A stretch of DNA of 64,000 nt from Methanolobus sp. (GTDB lineage Archaea > Halobacteriota > Methanosarcinia > Methanosarcinales > Methanosarcinaceae), in the NCBI RefSeq assembly GCF_016278365.1, contig NZ_JADQBZ010000004.1, forward strand, positions 1 through 64,000, given 5' to 3'. The translations under genes and the position numbers were made by a program. Below the pieces are notes generated by a model. The model ran no database searches and was not told where the DNA came from. It was given only the letters and a program-made list of their open reading frames with translations. Position 1 is the first letter of the stretch. Every line of letters begins with the position of its first letter. Below, piece after piece: positions 51,456 through 60,572 of the stretch.

Positions 51456-53225
51456 ATGCGAATAGCCATATTGAACAAGGACAGGTGCCAGCCAAGGCGC
51501 TGCAGTCATGAATGTGAAAAGTACTGTCCCAGGGTAAGGACAGGGGACGAAACCATCGTTTTCCCGGAAGGCGGCGGAAAGCCGGTTATCTCGGAAGAGC
51601 TGTGCGTAGGTTGTGGTATATGTATCAACAGGTGCCCTTTCGATGCTATTATGATTATCGGCCTTCCGGAAGAGCTTAAAGAACCCACTCACAGGTACGG
51701 AGCAAATGCATTTGCGCTCTATGGCCTGCCGGTTCCCCAGGTTGGCAGGGTCACAGGTATCCTGGGTCCTAACGGCATCGGAAAAAGTACTGCCGTGCAG
51801 ATACTCTCAGGTGCCCTTATACCCAATTTCGGCGATGGTGTAGGTAACTGGGAAAATGTGCTTCAGCACTACGCAGGCACAGCCCTGCATGACTACTTCA
51901 GTGATGTGGCTGACGGCAATACAAAGGTCTCCCAGAAACCTCAGTATGTGGATATGATCCCCAAGGCTTTTAAGGGGAAAGCCAGCGAGTTGCTTGACAG
52001 GACTGACGAGAGAGGTATTCTTGGGGAACTGATAGAAAAGCTTGGCCTGTCTCCTGTTATTGACAGGAATATATCCGAGCTTAGTGGAGGAGAACTCCAG
52101 AGAGTAGCTATTGCAGCATGTGCTGCAAGGGATGCTGACTTCTATTTCTTTGATGAGATCAGTCCATATCTTGACATCTACCAGCGCATTAATTCCGCCC
52201 AGCTTATCCAGGAGATAGCCAAAGATAAAGCGGTGCTTGTTGTCGAGCACGACCTGGCTATCCTTGACATGCTTGCGGATGTTGTACATGTGGCATACGG
52301 TCAGCCGGGAGCGTATGGTGTCATGACCTATCCAAAAGGTGTGCGCATTGCAATAAACCAGTATCTGAAGGGTTACCTTCCCGAAGAGAACGTGCGTATC
52401 AGGCCCGATGCCATAAAGTTTGAGGTTCATCCCCCGCGTGTAGGATCAGATATTGCGACTCTTGTTGATTACGATAGCTTCTCCAAGAAATACGGGAATG
52501 GGTTCTCTCTTGAGACCGATGGTGGCTCCCTGAAGCAGGGTGAAGTTCTCGGCATAGTGGGACCCAACGGTATCGGTAAGTCCACTTTTGTAAAGATACT
52601 GGCCGGAGAGGTGGAACCGGATGAAGGCAAACTGGACCTGGATATCACTATTTCCTATAAGCCTCAATACATCAAGCCTGATGTTTCCATGCAGGTGCAG
52701 TACTTCCTGCGTGGAATCTCCCGTAAGTTCGATACCAGCTATTTCCAGTCCGAGGTAGCCAAACCCATGCAGCTTGAGCCCCTGTATGAACGTGACCTTA
52801 CGGACCTCAGTGGCGGAGAGCTCCAGAGGGTGGCAATCGCTGCCTGCCTGTGCAGGGATGCTGATATGTATATCCTTGACGAACCAAGCGCCCACCTTGA
52901 TGTCGAACAGCGTTCCATGACCACAAGAGTGATCAAGAGATTTGCCGAGAACAGCGGCAAGACCGCAATGGTGGTCGACCACGATATCTACATGATAGAC
53001 ATGCTTAGCGAACGTTTGATTGTCTTTGAAGGAGAGCCTGCAGTTCGCGGTAAAGCACATCGCCCCTCCAGCATGCAGGATGGTATGAACAAATTCCTGG
53101 CTAACCTGCACATCACATTCAGGCGTGATGAGGATACTTCCCGGCCCAGAGTCAACAAGCCCGATTCAAGGCTTGACAGGGAACAGAAGGCCAGCGGGGA
53201 ATATTACTATCATAACCTCGAGTAA
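51456..53225 (+). CDS. abcE1: Ribosome-recycling ATPase ABCE1/RLI
   Basis: 589 residues. Two [4Fe-4S] clusters are encoded at the N-terminus (CQPRRCSHECEKYCP and CVGCGICINRCPF), followed by two ABC domains with Walker A GPNGIGKST (near 105 and 370), signatures LSGGELQRVAIA (both halves) and Walker B regions (FFDEISPYLD; ILDEPSAHLD), with the hinge between. ABCE1 splits post-termination ribosomes into subunits; essential in archaea. Full length and intact. Confidence 0.97.
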   Translation: MRIAILNKDRCQPRRCSHECEKYCPRVRTGDETIVFPEGGGKPVISEELCVGCGICINRCPFDAIMIIGLPEELKEPTHRYGANAFALYGLPVPQVGRVTGILGPNGIGKSTAVQILSGALIPNFGDGVGNWENVLQHYAGTALHDYFSDVADGNTKVSQKPQYVDMIPKAFKGKASELLDRTDERGILGELIEKLGLSPVIDRNISELSGGELQRVAIAACAARDADFYFFDEISPYLDIYQRINSAQLIQEIAKDKAVLVVEHDLAILDMLADVVHVAYGQPGAYGVMTYPKGVRIAINQYLKGYLPEENVRIRPDAIKFEVHPPRVGSDIATLVDYDSFSKKYGNGFSLETDGGSLKQGEVLGIVGPNGIGKSTFVKILAGEVEPDEGKLDLDITISYKPQYIKPDVSMQVQYFLRGISRKFDTSYFQSEVAKPMQLEPLYERDLTDLSGGELQRVAIAACLCRDADMYILDEPSAHLDVEQRSMTTRVIKRFAENSGKTAMVVDHDIYMIDMLSERLIVFEGEPAVRGKAHRPSSMQDGMNKFLANLHITFRRDEDTSRPRVNKPDSRLDREQKASGEYYYHNLE

Positions 53226-53389
53226 TAATACTTCCTCCCGCCCTTTTTTTATCCTATTTGTCTCCCTTTCACGAAATATATAAGTACATGCGGGTCTCAT
53301 CAAATATTGGGACTGGAACAGTGGCTTGAACAAGCATACGTGCCAAATTAGCGGGCGCTGTACCTGTATACATCAAGGGAGTGTGAGTT

Positions 53390-53674
53390 ATGTTATCAAA
53401 GATACCTGTGGACCTGTCCAAGGTCGATAAGAAGGACTTAAATCTGGAGATACTGAGGGCGGCAATCATTGCCGAGCTGGATGCTATCAATCTCTATGAA
53501 CAAATGGCAGGTCTAACCGACAACGATGAAGTGAAAAGAGTCCTTATGGATGTTGCACTTGAAGAGAAGACCCATGTGGGCGAATTCCAGACTTTACTGT
53601 TGAGGGCTGATGAGCAGCAGAAAGAGGAACTCAAGGCCGGGGAAAAAGAAGTCGATGAGGAGCTCTCAAAGTAA
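53390..53674 (+). CDS. Encapsulated-ferritin-like (EncFtn) protein, first copy
   Basis: A 94-residue two-helix ferritin-like protein. The iron ligands of the EncFtn family are in place: Glu29 (AAIIAELDAINLYEQMA), Glu59 and His62 (ALEEKTHVGEF). EncFtn proteins assemble into ring decamers that oxidise iron inside encapsulin shells (family knowledge). The segment is strikingly like the ferritin part fused to some archaeal encapsulins. The acidic, Lys-rich C-tail (GEKEVDEELSK) could be linker or targeting sequence. TATA-like ATATATAAG lies about 115 bases upstream. No encapsulin gene is in the window. Confidence 0.82.
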   Translation: MLSKIPVDLSKVDKKDLNLEILRAAIIAELDAINLYEQMAGLTDNDEVKRVLMDVALEEKTHVGEFQTLLLRADEQQKEELKAGEKEVDEELSK

Positions 53675-53688
53675 TCCAGGGGGTAAGC

Positions 53689-53964
53689 ATGTTATCAGAG
53701 ATACCTATCAACCTGCAGATGGTGAATAAAAAGGACCTTGATAAGGAGATAATGAGGGCTGCCATGATTGCGGAACTGGATGCTGTGAACCTGTACGAAT
53801 CCATGGCTGCACTTACTGACAGTGAGGATCTTAAAGTGATCCTACTGGATGTCGCTAAAGAGGAAAAGGTGCATGTAGCGATGTTCCAGACCGTGCTCAT
53901 GGAAGTTGACAGGGAATACATGAAGATCATGGCAGATTACGCTCTTGGGAAAGGGAGAATGTAA
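53689..53964 (+). CDS. Encapsulated-ferritin-like (EncFtn) protein, second copy
   Basis: A 91-residue paralogue of the preceding gene, 14 bases downstream, with the same ligands (Glu29 in MIAELDAVNLYESMA; Glu59, His62 in KEEKVHVAMF). The C-terminus differs: it has a longer helix (VDREYMKIMADYALGKGRM) and no acidic tail, so the two subunits may play distinct roles, for example a mixed ring. GGGGG-type ribosome site present. Very likely cotranscribed with the first copy. Confidence 0.82.
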   Translation: MLSEIPINLQMVNKKDLDKEIMRAAMIAELDAVNLYESMAALTDSEDLKVILLDVAKEEKVHVAMFQTVLMEVDREYMKIMADYALGKGRM

Positions 53965-54046
53965 TTCTCCAGTTGCCGGGCAAGCACTTCAAAAAAGTAT
54001 TTTTCACCCCGCTGTCAGCAAACCGGGACATTGGTACGAATGCATG

Positions 54047-54064
54047 AGCTGCCAATAGGCAGCT
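54047..54064 (-). terminator. Hairpin between convergent transcription units
   Basis: AGCTGCC-AATA-GGCAGCT, a perfect seven-base-pair stem with a four-base loop, lying two bases after the stop of the small minus-strand membrane gene and about 80 bases after the second ferritin-like gene. CATG/CATG flanks extend the symmetry. It could end the long envelope operon. Confidence 0.5.
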
Positions 54065-54066
54065 AT

Positions 54067-54354
54067 TCATGAGAGTTTCTTTGCACCGTAATAAGCATCA
54101 TAGATATTGTAAAGCCAGAAGATCGCAAGTATAATAAGAGTAACTATCAGATGTCCTGCAATTATCAGGGTGAATGCAATGGCAAAGAACAACAGTCCTC
54201 TGCTTATATTTCCGTTGTTCAGTTGTCCAAGGCCCGGAAACACAAGTGAGTAGATGGCCGACTTCCAAGGGACCGGCTTTCGCTGTCTGGTGCTTCCGCT
54301 TCCTGTATCATCTGTCTTAATATTCTCATCATTTTCCAGATAGATTCCCCCAAT
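54067..54354 (-). CDS. Small membrane protein, TM2-like, with no canonical start codon
   Basis: On the minus strand a frame of about 90 codons ends LFFAIAFTLIIAGHLIVTLI and YDAYYGAKKLS. It has a polar N-part (ENDENIKTDDTGSGSTRQRK), then KSAIYSLVFPGLGQLNNGNISRG, the typical PGLGQ turn of small TM2/DUF5683-type proteins, and two membrane helices. After the upstream TAA there is no ATG, GTG or TTG in frame; ATT (54352) or CTG (54337) would have to start it, or a frameshift has occurred. An overlapping frame does contain ATG ATG. Follows the 114-residue membrane gene by 26 bases. Confidence 0.55.
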   Translation of the reverse strand: MGGIYLENDENIKTDDTGSGSTRQRKPVPWKSAIYSLVFPGLGQLNNGNISRGLLFFAIAFTLIIAGHLIVTLIILAIFWLYNIYDAYYGAKKLS

Positions 54355-54380
54355 TGGTTTTTATCTCCCATAGTATTTTA

Positions 54381-54725
54381 TCATTTGCCTGATGTTCCTG
54401 AAACGTTTCCTTCTGCTTTTTTTCTCTTCCCGATTGTAAGGTACCAGGTAAGGAATTCTGTATAGAGGATGATTCCTGCCAGTGTGGACCAGAGCGTAAG
54501 CAGTATATGGAAATTATTCACAGGTACCAATCCCCCGGCAAAAAGGAAGTGCCTGTATGAAAGAAAGGCTAATGATGTGCCAGGCATAATGATGACCGCA
54601 AGGACAGGCACAGCTACCAGGACCAGCATCGCCAGCCGGGATGATATTTTTATCAGTATGAAAAGCACGGTGAGTGCAAAAGTGACAAAAAGCATCGCAC
54701 ACCCTATAAAAGCCAGAATCTCCAT
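54381..54725 (-). CDS. Three-TM membrane protein of unknown function
   Basis: A 114-residue hydrophobic protein with membrane segments at about 3-24, 30-52 and 78-98 and a basic C-terminus (IGKRKKAEGNVSGTSGK). No family is recognised. It is the fourth gene of the envelope operon, 23 bases after the DUF11-type gene, and is probably a small accessory subunit of that system. Confidence 0.55.
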   Translation of the reverse strand: MEILAFIGCAMLFVTFALTVLFILIKISSRLAMLVLVAVPVLAVIIMPGTSLAFLSYRHFLFAGGLVPVNNFHILLTLWSTLAGIILYTEFLTWYLTIGKRKKAEGNVSGTSGK

Positions 54726-54748
54726 TCAAATCCTCCTTCCGTTTTGTT

Positions 54749-56590
54749 TTATCTGTAAACACCCCTGATAGCTAGATACATAAGAGCCGGTATGATCGCA
54801 AGCAATGAGAACAGGGTGATGAAAGCAGATAGCAGAAAGCCGGCAGCCTCAATGCGTGTCAGCTCAGTATTTCCAATGTCAGGAGTTTCGCCGGTTTGTA
54901 CATTTACCGAACCCGGCTTTGCGTCAGTGCTTATCTGATTATGTTCAGTAGTGAGTACATCATCAATGTAGATCACAGGAGTATCTGAAACTGCGCTGTA
55001 CTGTTTTCCCTCCAGATCAGTGTAATCTGCCCTGGCAGCAGGTAACATGACGGTTCCGGCACTTATGGTCTTTACAACATAGCTGATCTTCTTTGATGCA
55101 CCTGCTTCAATGTCTCCTTCCCATAAGGGCTGGCCTGAAACCAAGGAAAGCCCCTCGGGAACACTATCCGTAAGTGTTATACGGACATTGCTATTTCCTG
55201 CATTCACTGCACTTACAACTATCTCGGTCATCTCTCCGGTATACAGGTAGCTGGAAACAATACTCTTCTCAATAATGACTTTCGAGCCTCTGACAATGAA
55301 AGCATCCGTAAAGGGGCTGGATTCCACAATATATGTTTCTCCTCCATCTTTCCACTGAGCCGTCCCAGGCTTGAAGGTGAAACTGCCTGCTTCAGTTGGC
55401 TTTGCAGTGTAGCTGATCTCTTTTGTAGCACCTGCATCAAGCAACATTGTCCATTCCGTCCCCTCCACGCCTTCAGGGATCATTGATGATGGCAGTTCGT
55501 CCCGTACTTCCAGAGTTGTCCTGTAGCCTGCCGTGTTCTTAAGTGTGAGCGTTATCATGAAATGCCCGTCAGTTCCCATTTCAGTGTCCTTTGGGGAGTT
55601 CCTGACAGCTTCCACTTTTTTCTCGATAGAGATGTATGGCCTGACCTGCACTTCAAAAGAAGCTGGCTCTGAGTATTCGTTACCCATGTAATCATACCCT
55701 GTAACCTGGGACTCTATCAGTATGTTTCTGGTGACAGGAGTTACGGGAGTTCTGACAGGCACAATGAACTTCTTCACTTTCAGCGGATCAAGAACTGCCT
55801 GCTGGAGGTGTGGTTCCCCAACCATTCCTGCTGAGGAACCGGTGGTCATGGTAATGCCATGCAGTGGAATAGTGCCGCTATTGGTGAGAGTTAATACGTA
55901 CGATATATCCTCATTTGAACCATAGACTATCTTATCTGTCAGGATATCGACTGTTAATGCGGGCGCACCCGGCCTGAAAGTCTCAATGGATACATCTCTG
56001 GTGTTTGGATTGATATAGATAACACGGATCATGAAATCACCAGCAAATTTCCTGTAGCTGCCCGACTGGTATGTTTCTTCAAAAACACCATTCTTTCCTT
56101 CTATGCTGACAAGAGCGCCGCTCTCACCAACCTCTTTGAGTTTCACACGGTAACTGCCATCTTCCAGTGTGTCACCGACTTTCATGTTTGTTTTCGGCAC
56201 GCTTGTGACCCAGACCCTTTCCGATTTCTGTTTATATGTTTCCAGTGAAACAATGCCCGAGTTAATACCAAGGACATTGATCTTCAATTCATTATCATAG
56301 ATCTGCTCACTGTTTGCAGAGGCATCCGTAAAGAACGATCTTTTGAAGTCCCTGTTGTGGTAAACAAGAACTATGGCAGAAGGTTCAGCACTATCCATAT
56401 CTACAGAATGTACTTTGACTGTGAATCCTTCAAGTTCCGCTCTGTTCCCGGCAGCAAGTTCGTAGGCACCCTGGAATATCCATAGGCTCTCATCCTGGAT
56501 ATCGTAGGCACTGACAGGGTATACTAAAGCGGGTAGCAGTGTTATCGCAAAGATCAGGACCGTCAGTGTTCTCACAGCCATTTGGAGCAT
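54749..56590 (-). CDS. Secreted, C-terminally anchored protein with DUF11-type repeats
   Basis: A 613-residue surface protein. A signal peptide covers about 1-28 (ending PVSAYD). Residues 30-200 are an S-layer-like beta region with a strand motif repeated twice (VSLETYKQK; VSIETFRPG). At least three DUF11/CARDB-like beta domains follow (VYGSNEDISYVLTLTNSGTI; MITLTLKNTAGYRTTLEVRD; MTEIVVSAVNAGNSNVRITL). One membrane helix near 585-607 with a short basic tail anchors it. It lies directly downstream of two ABC-2 permeases in one operon, so it may be exported with them or form the outer part of the complex. Confidence 0.7.
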   Translation of the reverse strand: MLQMAVRTLTVLIFAITLLPALVYPVSAYDIQDESLWIFQGAYELAAGNRAELEGFTVKVHSVDMDSAEPSAIVLVYHNRDFKRSFFTDASANSEQIYDNELKINVLGINSGIVSLETYKQKSERVWVTSVPKTNMKVGDTLEDGSYRVKLKEVGESGALVSIEGKNGVFEETYQSGSYRKFAGDFMIRVIYINPNTRDVSIETFRPGAPALTVDILTDKIVYGSNEDISYVLTLTNSGTIPLHGITMTTGSSAGMVGEPHLQQAVLDPLKVKKFIVPVRTPVTPVTRNILIESQVTGYDYMGNEYSEPASFEVQVRPYISIEKKVEAVRNSPKDTEMGTDGHFMITLTLKNTAGYRTTLEVRDELPSSMIPEGVEGTEWTMLLDAGATKEISYTAKPTEAGSFTFKPGTAQWKDGGETYIVESSPFTDAFIVRGSKVIIEKSIVSSYLYTGEMTEIVVSAVNAGNSNVRITLTDSVPEGLSLVSGQPLWEGDIEAGASKKISYVVKTISAGTVMLPAARADYTDLEGKQYSAVSDTPVIYIDDVLTTEHNQISTDAKPGSVNVQTGETPDIGNTELTRIEAAGFLLSAFITLFSLLAIIPALMYLAIRGVYR

Positions 56591-56607
56591 ATATGTATTT
56601 TTATCTT

Positions 56608-57717
56608 TTAATTGTTTTTATATGTCTTTTTCACCGTGGCAATTGTAAGCATGCACAGCGCCACAGCCACTAGTGTATAGAGGCCAATCCAGAGGGCTGA
56701 CTCGGATGACCCTATACTATTGATAGAGAGTCTTGTTACAAGATTGAGCGGTGAATTTGTGAACAGATAGGAGGCCATGAACAGGAAAATGAGTACCATG
56801 GAATACAGGAGCTGAGCAACGCCTCTCTCCTTGAAAATAACAGATATGATACTACTCGTAAGGACAAGTATCAGCCCGATAAGCGTGACCACGAACAGTA
56901 TCGTAAAGTAATTCATGATGGATATCCTGTTCATACTCAGCAGCAACATCCAGGCAAGAGCCTGCAGGGGTACAATAGCGGCCGCAACAAGCACCTTCCC
57001 ACTCACGATCTCCAGCATAGACGCGGGAGTGACAAGCAGTAATTCCATTGTCTTCCTTTCGAACTCCTCGGTAATGAAGTCAATAACAAGCCCTCCTGAA
57101 ATGAATGCTGGTGTAAATACCAGTAGTGGAAGCAGTGCAACGTAAATGAACTCGAAATAAGTGGATGAGGTCTTTATACCTCTTTTGTTGATATTGATCT
57201 CTATAGGGGAATATCCCGGCAAACGCTGGGTCCTTATGTCACGCACATGCTGCTCGAACTTCTCAAGTGGCTCTTTTAACTGAAGTGATATCAGAGTAGC
57301 CTTAATTTCCGATTTGGGAAGGTATATCTCCACGTTCAGTATATCCGTCCCTTCTGAGGGGCCTGGAGGAGCTATTAAGATGGCATCGACCCTGTGTTCA
57401 TAGAAATCCCCGTAAGCAGGTGTCAGGTCACTGTACAAACGGGTATTGACCTTACTTTCCTGAAGCAGCTTGTAAAGTTCATTTTCTTCAGTTCCGACAA
57501 CTGCAACGCTTATACCTTGCATCTCTATATCACCCATGATCGTGGGATCGTAGAACGAAGTGAGCCCTATGACAAGAAATGTTGAGAATGATGCTATGAA
57601 AAGCTGGATCAGTACGGAAAGTATGAACGTCTTCTCACGCATGAGCTCGCCTACTTCCTTTTTAGCGATACTCCTTACTTTTCCGCAATATCTTGGACGC
57701 TTAGACAAAAAGGACAC
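56608..57717 (-). CDS. ABC-2 permease with large extracytoplasmic loop (NatB/YhaP-like)
   Basis: A 369-residue permease. One membrane helix near 33-52, then an extracytoplasmic loop of about 130 residues, and five helices from about 185 to 365, with FITEEFERKTMELLLVTPASMLEIVSGK, the ABC-2 signature stretch, near 217-245. It overlaps the preceding permease gene by 17 bases. A cognate ATPase is not in this operon, but one is encoded divergently at 60.6 kb. Confidence 0.82.
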   Translation of the reverse strand: MSFLSKRPRYCGKVRSIAKKEVGELMREKTFILSVLIQLFIASFSTFLVIGLTSFYDPTIMGDIEMQGISVAVVGTEENELYKLLQESKVNTRLYSDLTPAYGDFYEHRVDAILIAPPGPSEGTDILNVEIYLPKSEIKATLISLQLKEPLEKFEQHVRDIRTQRLPGYSPIEININKRGIKTSSTYFEFIYVALLPLLVFTPAFISGGLVIDFITEEFERKTMELLLVTPASMLEIVSGKVLVAAAIVPLQALAWMLLLSMNRISIMNYFTILFVVTLIGLILVLTSSIISVIFKERGVAQLLYSMVLIFLFMASYLFTNSPLNLVTRLSINSIGSSESALWIGLYTLVAVALCMLTIATVKKTYKNN

Positions 57718-59515
57718 CTCTGAGAATGAAAAGATTGTATGCGCTATGGACCACTGTTGCCAGTATCACTGAAAGCAGATATCTCCTGGTGCCGAACCTG
57801 TACATTACTATCGAACTGACAGCTGCAGTCGAGATGTGCAGCAGGAGAGGTATTAACAGGAGTGTACCCATTGTCATCACTGCCCCGAATGCGGAACTTG
57901 CAATGGGTGCCAGCGTAAGGACAGCAACTGCCTTTTCTCCGGCAAAGAAGCCTGTACCTGAAAGGACAGCAAGCCTGAGAGCGTTTCTCATAGTTACCAG
58001 CTGAAGCTTTCTTTTGAAGATTGTGTATATTCCGGCTGATTTGACCAGTTCTTCTGCCATCGCAGAAAGTGCTATCATCACGATGACAGAATGCGGAGCC
58101 GGCAGGTTGAACAGCATGACGATCAACATTAGTTGCGTCATGTAAACGAACGGGATGAAGATAATGCTCAGCAGGAAAACAGAACCGTATGGGTTCAAAA
58201 GGAATATTTCCAGACAATCTGTTATCTTTTCTGATACTGCTTTCTGTGTGAAGAGGTCCTCTTCCCTGTATATATAGGTCCCGAATAAAAAGGCGGAAAA
58301 CGCGACAAAATAGAATGGCAGGGTTGAGAACAGATATGTGCCGATCTGCAGGGTCTCGCCTTCTATAAGGCGAACTATAAGGGTGATCGGGGAGATAGAA
58401 CTGATGGCGTGGATATTTGTAAACATCGCCGGGAAGAAGAGGTATCCGGAGATTATCACTGACAGGAAGACACTTGTGAAGGTCAGTTCCTTGAAGCTCC
58501 TTGAAAGTATGGCGCCGAAAAATGAGAGCGCGAAGAACAGAAGCACAACCGGTAGTATTGCTGCAAGGATCAGTAGTGAGCTCTGTGCTGTTCTTATGTC
58601 CGCCGGGATGCCCATTATATATAGAGTGATAACAGCCTGAATGAGTAGAGTAACGAGGACGTAGGGTAATGTTTTGCCGATTACGATCTCTCTGCTGGAC
58701 AGAGGTGCGGCAAGTATGAGCTCTCCTTTTTTATTAGTGCGCTCATCCATGATACTTGTGGAATAGAACTGCGAGATGAAATATATAGGGAATATGAACA
58801 GGAAAGCATACAGTATCGCCGTGAATGGAATAGGCGGTGAAAAGAAAGATGGCGTAGAGAGCGTCTGCTTCTGGAAGAATGCCCTTCCTTTGTAATCGTC
58901 AAGATCATTGATGTCCTCCGGAATCGTGAATGAGGAACCGGCATTAAGGTATTCTTGTGTTATTTCTCCTGCAGGGTAACCTTGATGCGATCGATCATTG
59001 GTGCTGCTTTCCACGCCCGTCTCTAAGCTGCGGGCAGCATTCCGGGCACTCAGTAGCTGGTAGTTTTGGGGCCTCTCTATATCATGTACAGTGACCCACA
59101 CCGGATGGCTGTTGTTAATATCATCGTAGGAAGTAAGTACGATCTCACGATATTCCTTGACCGTATTCTCCAGTGCACTTCCGGCAGCCGCTGACTTGTA
59201 ACTGTCTCCCAGATATACGTTATTACCGATAATTACAAAATCTGCTCCGTAAAGGTAAAACTCTGTAGCCTCAAATACCGTGACAGGCAGATAACTGAAT
59301 CTCTGGTCACTTTCAAGTATGGGGCGAAGTGCAGGTTCTGCTGATGCAGCAGTGTATATCTTCTGGTTCATACTCATCTGTGTCTGTGCGGCTGCGAAAG
59401 ATGCTGCTATGACCAGTGCCAGAGTAAGTGTCAGCAATATGGCTGACCTTGAATCGAATTTGAGTTTGGACCTGAAAAACTCCCATTTTGCTATCGTTAA
59501 CCATCCGGACATCAC
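57701..59515 (-). CDS. ABC-2 permease fused to a PrsW-type intramembrane protease domain
   Basis: A 604-residue fusion. Residues 1-430 form an ABC-2 permease: one helix near 25-45, a long extracytoplasmic loop (45-235), then several helices with TSIMDERTNKKGELILAAPLSSREIVIGK near 250-278. Residues 450-604 add about six helices with the PrsW motif set: AEELVK (Glu488-489), FFAGEKA (Glu527), LLHIST (His560) and VVHSAYN (His590, Asn594). All expected catalytic residues are present. The protein presumably couples transport to membrane proteolysis; this is inference. First gene of the envelope operon; GTG or the adjacent ATG starts it. Confidence 0.8.
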   Translation of the reverse strand: MMSGWLTIAKWEFFRSKLKFDSRSAILLTLTLALVIAASFAAAQTQMSMNQKIYTAASAEPALRPILESDQRFSYLPVTVFEATEFYLYGADFVIIGNNVYLGDSYKSAAAGSALENTVKEYREIVLTSYDDINNSHPVWVTVHDIERPQNYQLLSARNAARSLETGVESSTNDRSHQGYPAGEITQEYLNAGSSFTIPEDINDLDDYKGRAFFQKQTLSTPSFFSPPIPFTAILYAFLFIFPIYFISQFYSTSIMDERTNKKGELILAAPLSSREIVIGKTLPYVLVTLLIQAVITLYIMGIPADIRTAQSSLLILAAILPVVLLFFALSFFGAILSRSFKELTFTSVFLSVIISGYLFFPAMFTNIHAISSISPITLIVRLIEGETLQIGTYLFSTLPFYFVAFSAFLFGTYIYREEDLFTQKAVSEKITDCLEIFLLNPYGSVFLLSIIFIPFVYMTQLMLIVMLFNLPAPHSVIVMIALSAMAEELVKSAGIYTIFKRKLQLVTMRNALRLAVLSGTGFFAGEKAVAVLTLAPIASSAFGAVMTMGTLLLIPLLLHISTAAVSSIVMYRFGTRRYLLSVILATVVHSAYNLFILRGVLFV

Positions 59516-59643
59516 TTTTTATTAGTAATTTATTATATTAATATGTATGTAGTTATTTGGATATTTAAGGCCATTCTTATATTATATGGAGAGTAACTCC
59601 AAATGGAACATCAGTCTTTGAAGTATGTTCAGGAGTTGTAAAA

Positions 59644-60486
59644 ATGATAAACATCCCAATACTCTTATCCAATAACATTCCCTACACAAACCTTCCGATC
59701 TCACAGTTTCTGTTCGCTCTTTTTATTCTTGCTGCCGGTATTGTGGTTGCAGGAATCCTTTCCCAGGCTTTTCGCAGGGGTCTGAAAACTGCAAAACTTC
59801 CGCAACTTATCGCAGAATTTCTTGTACGGTTCATGCGCATACTGCTGTATGTAGCGGTACTGCTTGCCTTCATCAGTGCACTGGGGGTCGATGTTAGTGC
59901 TGTCGTCATTGGCCTTTCCGCGATTATCGGATTGGTGCTTGGTTTTGGCATGCAGGACTCCCTGAACAATGTGGCTGCAGGTGTGTGGATAGCCTCCCTC
60001 AGGCCCATGGACAAGGGAGAATTCGTCACTATCAATAGTTTCTCAGGCACTGTACATGCTGTAGGTATCATGGCTACTGAGATCCTTACCCCGGACAACC
60101 AGTTTATTACTATACCAAACAAGCTTGTCTGGGGGAGTCCCATAATAAATGCCACGCGCATGCCCATACGCAGGGTCAGTGTTGATGTTGGGATTAGTTA
60201 TGGAACAGATATTGGCAGGGCTGTCAACGTCGCCCTTGAACTGATAAAGGGTCACCCCAAGGTGCTCGGGACACCAGCTCCTGCTGTGGTCACCACCGAA
60301 CTTGCAGATTCTTCTGTTAACCTGCAGCTTCGCGCATGGACAAATACTCCTGACCTCTGGTCTGTCAAGGATGACCTGACCATCGCTATCTATGACGCTT
60401 TCAACAGGGAGGGCATAAACATCCCGTTCCCGCAGATGGATGTTTATATCAGGAGCAGTTCCGGCAGTAAGCAAAGTACTGATTAA
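59644..60486 (+). CDS. Small-conductance mechanosensitive channel (MscS family)
   Basis: A 280-residue MscS: helices at about 20-45, 60-85 and 88-110, the Gly/Ala-rich pore helix IGLSAIIGLVLGFGMQDSLNNVAAGVWI, then the MscS beta domain (DKGEFVTINSFSGTVHAVG; TEILTPDNQFITIPN) and the C-terminal cage domain ending IPFPQMDVYI. It opens on membrane tension and releases solutes. It is divergent from the ABC-2/PrsW operon and followed by a terminator hairpin. Confidence 0.93.
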   Translation: MINIPILLSNNIPYTNLPISQFLFALFILAAGIVVAGILSQAFRRGLKTAKLPQLIAEFLVRFMRILLYVAVLLAFISALGVDVSAVVIGLSAIIGLVLGFGMQDSLNNVAAGVWIASLRPMDKGEFVTINSFSGTVHAVGIMATEILTPDNQFITIPNKLVWGSPIINATRMPIRRVSVDVGISYGTDIGRAVNVALELIKGHPKVLGTPAPAVVTTELADSSVNLQLRAWTNTPDLWSVKDDLTIAIYDAFNREGINIPFPQMDVYIRSSSGSKQSTD

Positions 60487-60500
60487 GGCAAGAGTAAGTC

Positions 60501-60521
60501 ACGGTTGCCACGAGCAACCGT
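60501..60521 (+). terminator. Terminator-like hairpin after mscS
   Basis: ACGGTTGC and GCAACCGT form a perfect eight-base-pair stem with loop CACGA, followed by ATCTCTATTTTTATAAC. The hairpin plus T-run sits 15 bases after the mscS stop. The T/A tract doubles as promoter sequence for the ABC ATPase. Confidence 0.65.
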
Positions 60522-60572
60522 ATCTCTATTTTTATAACATTGCTTATATATAGTGAAGTATATCCTGTTTAT

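Noticed and set aside
53390-54067. An encapsulin shell gene next to the ferritin-like pair
   Set aside because: Searched both strands around the pair; the downstream frames are small membrane proteins and upstream is ABCE1. None has an HK97-like protein.
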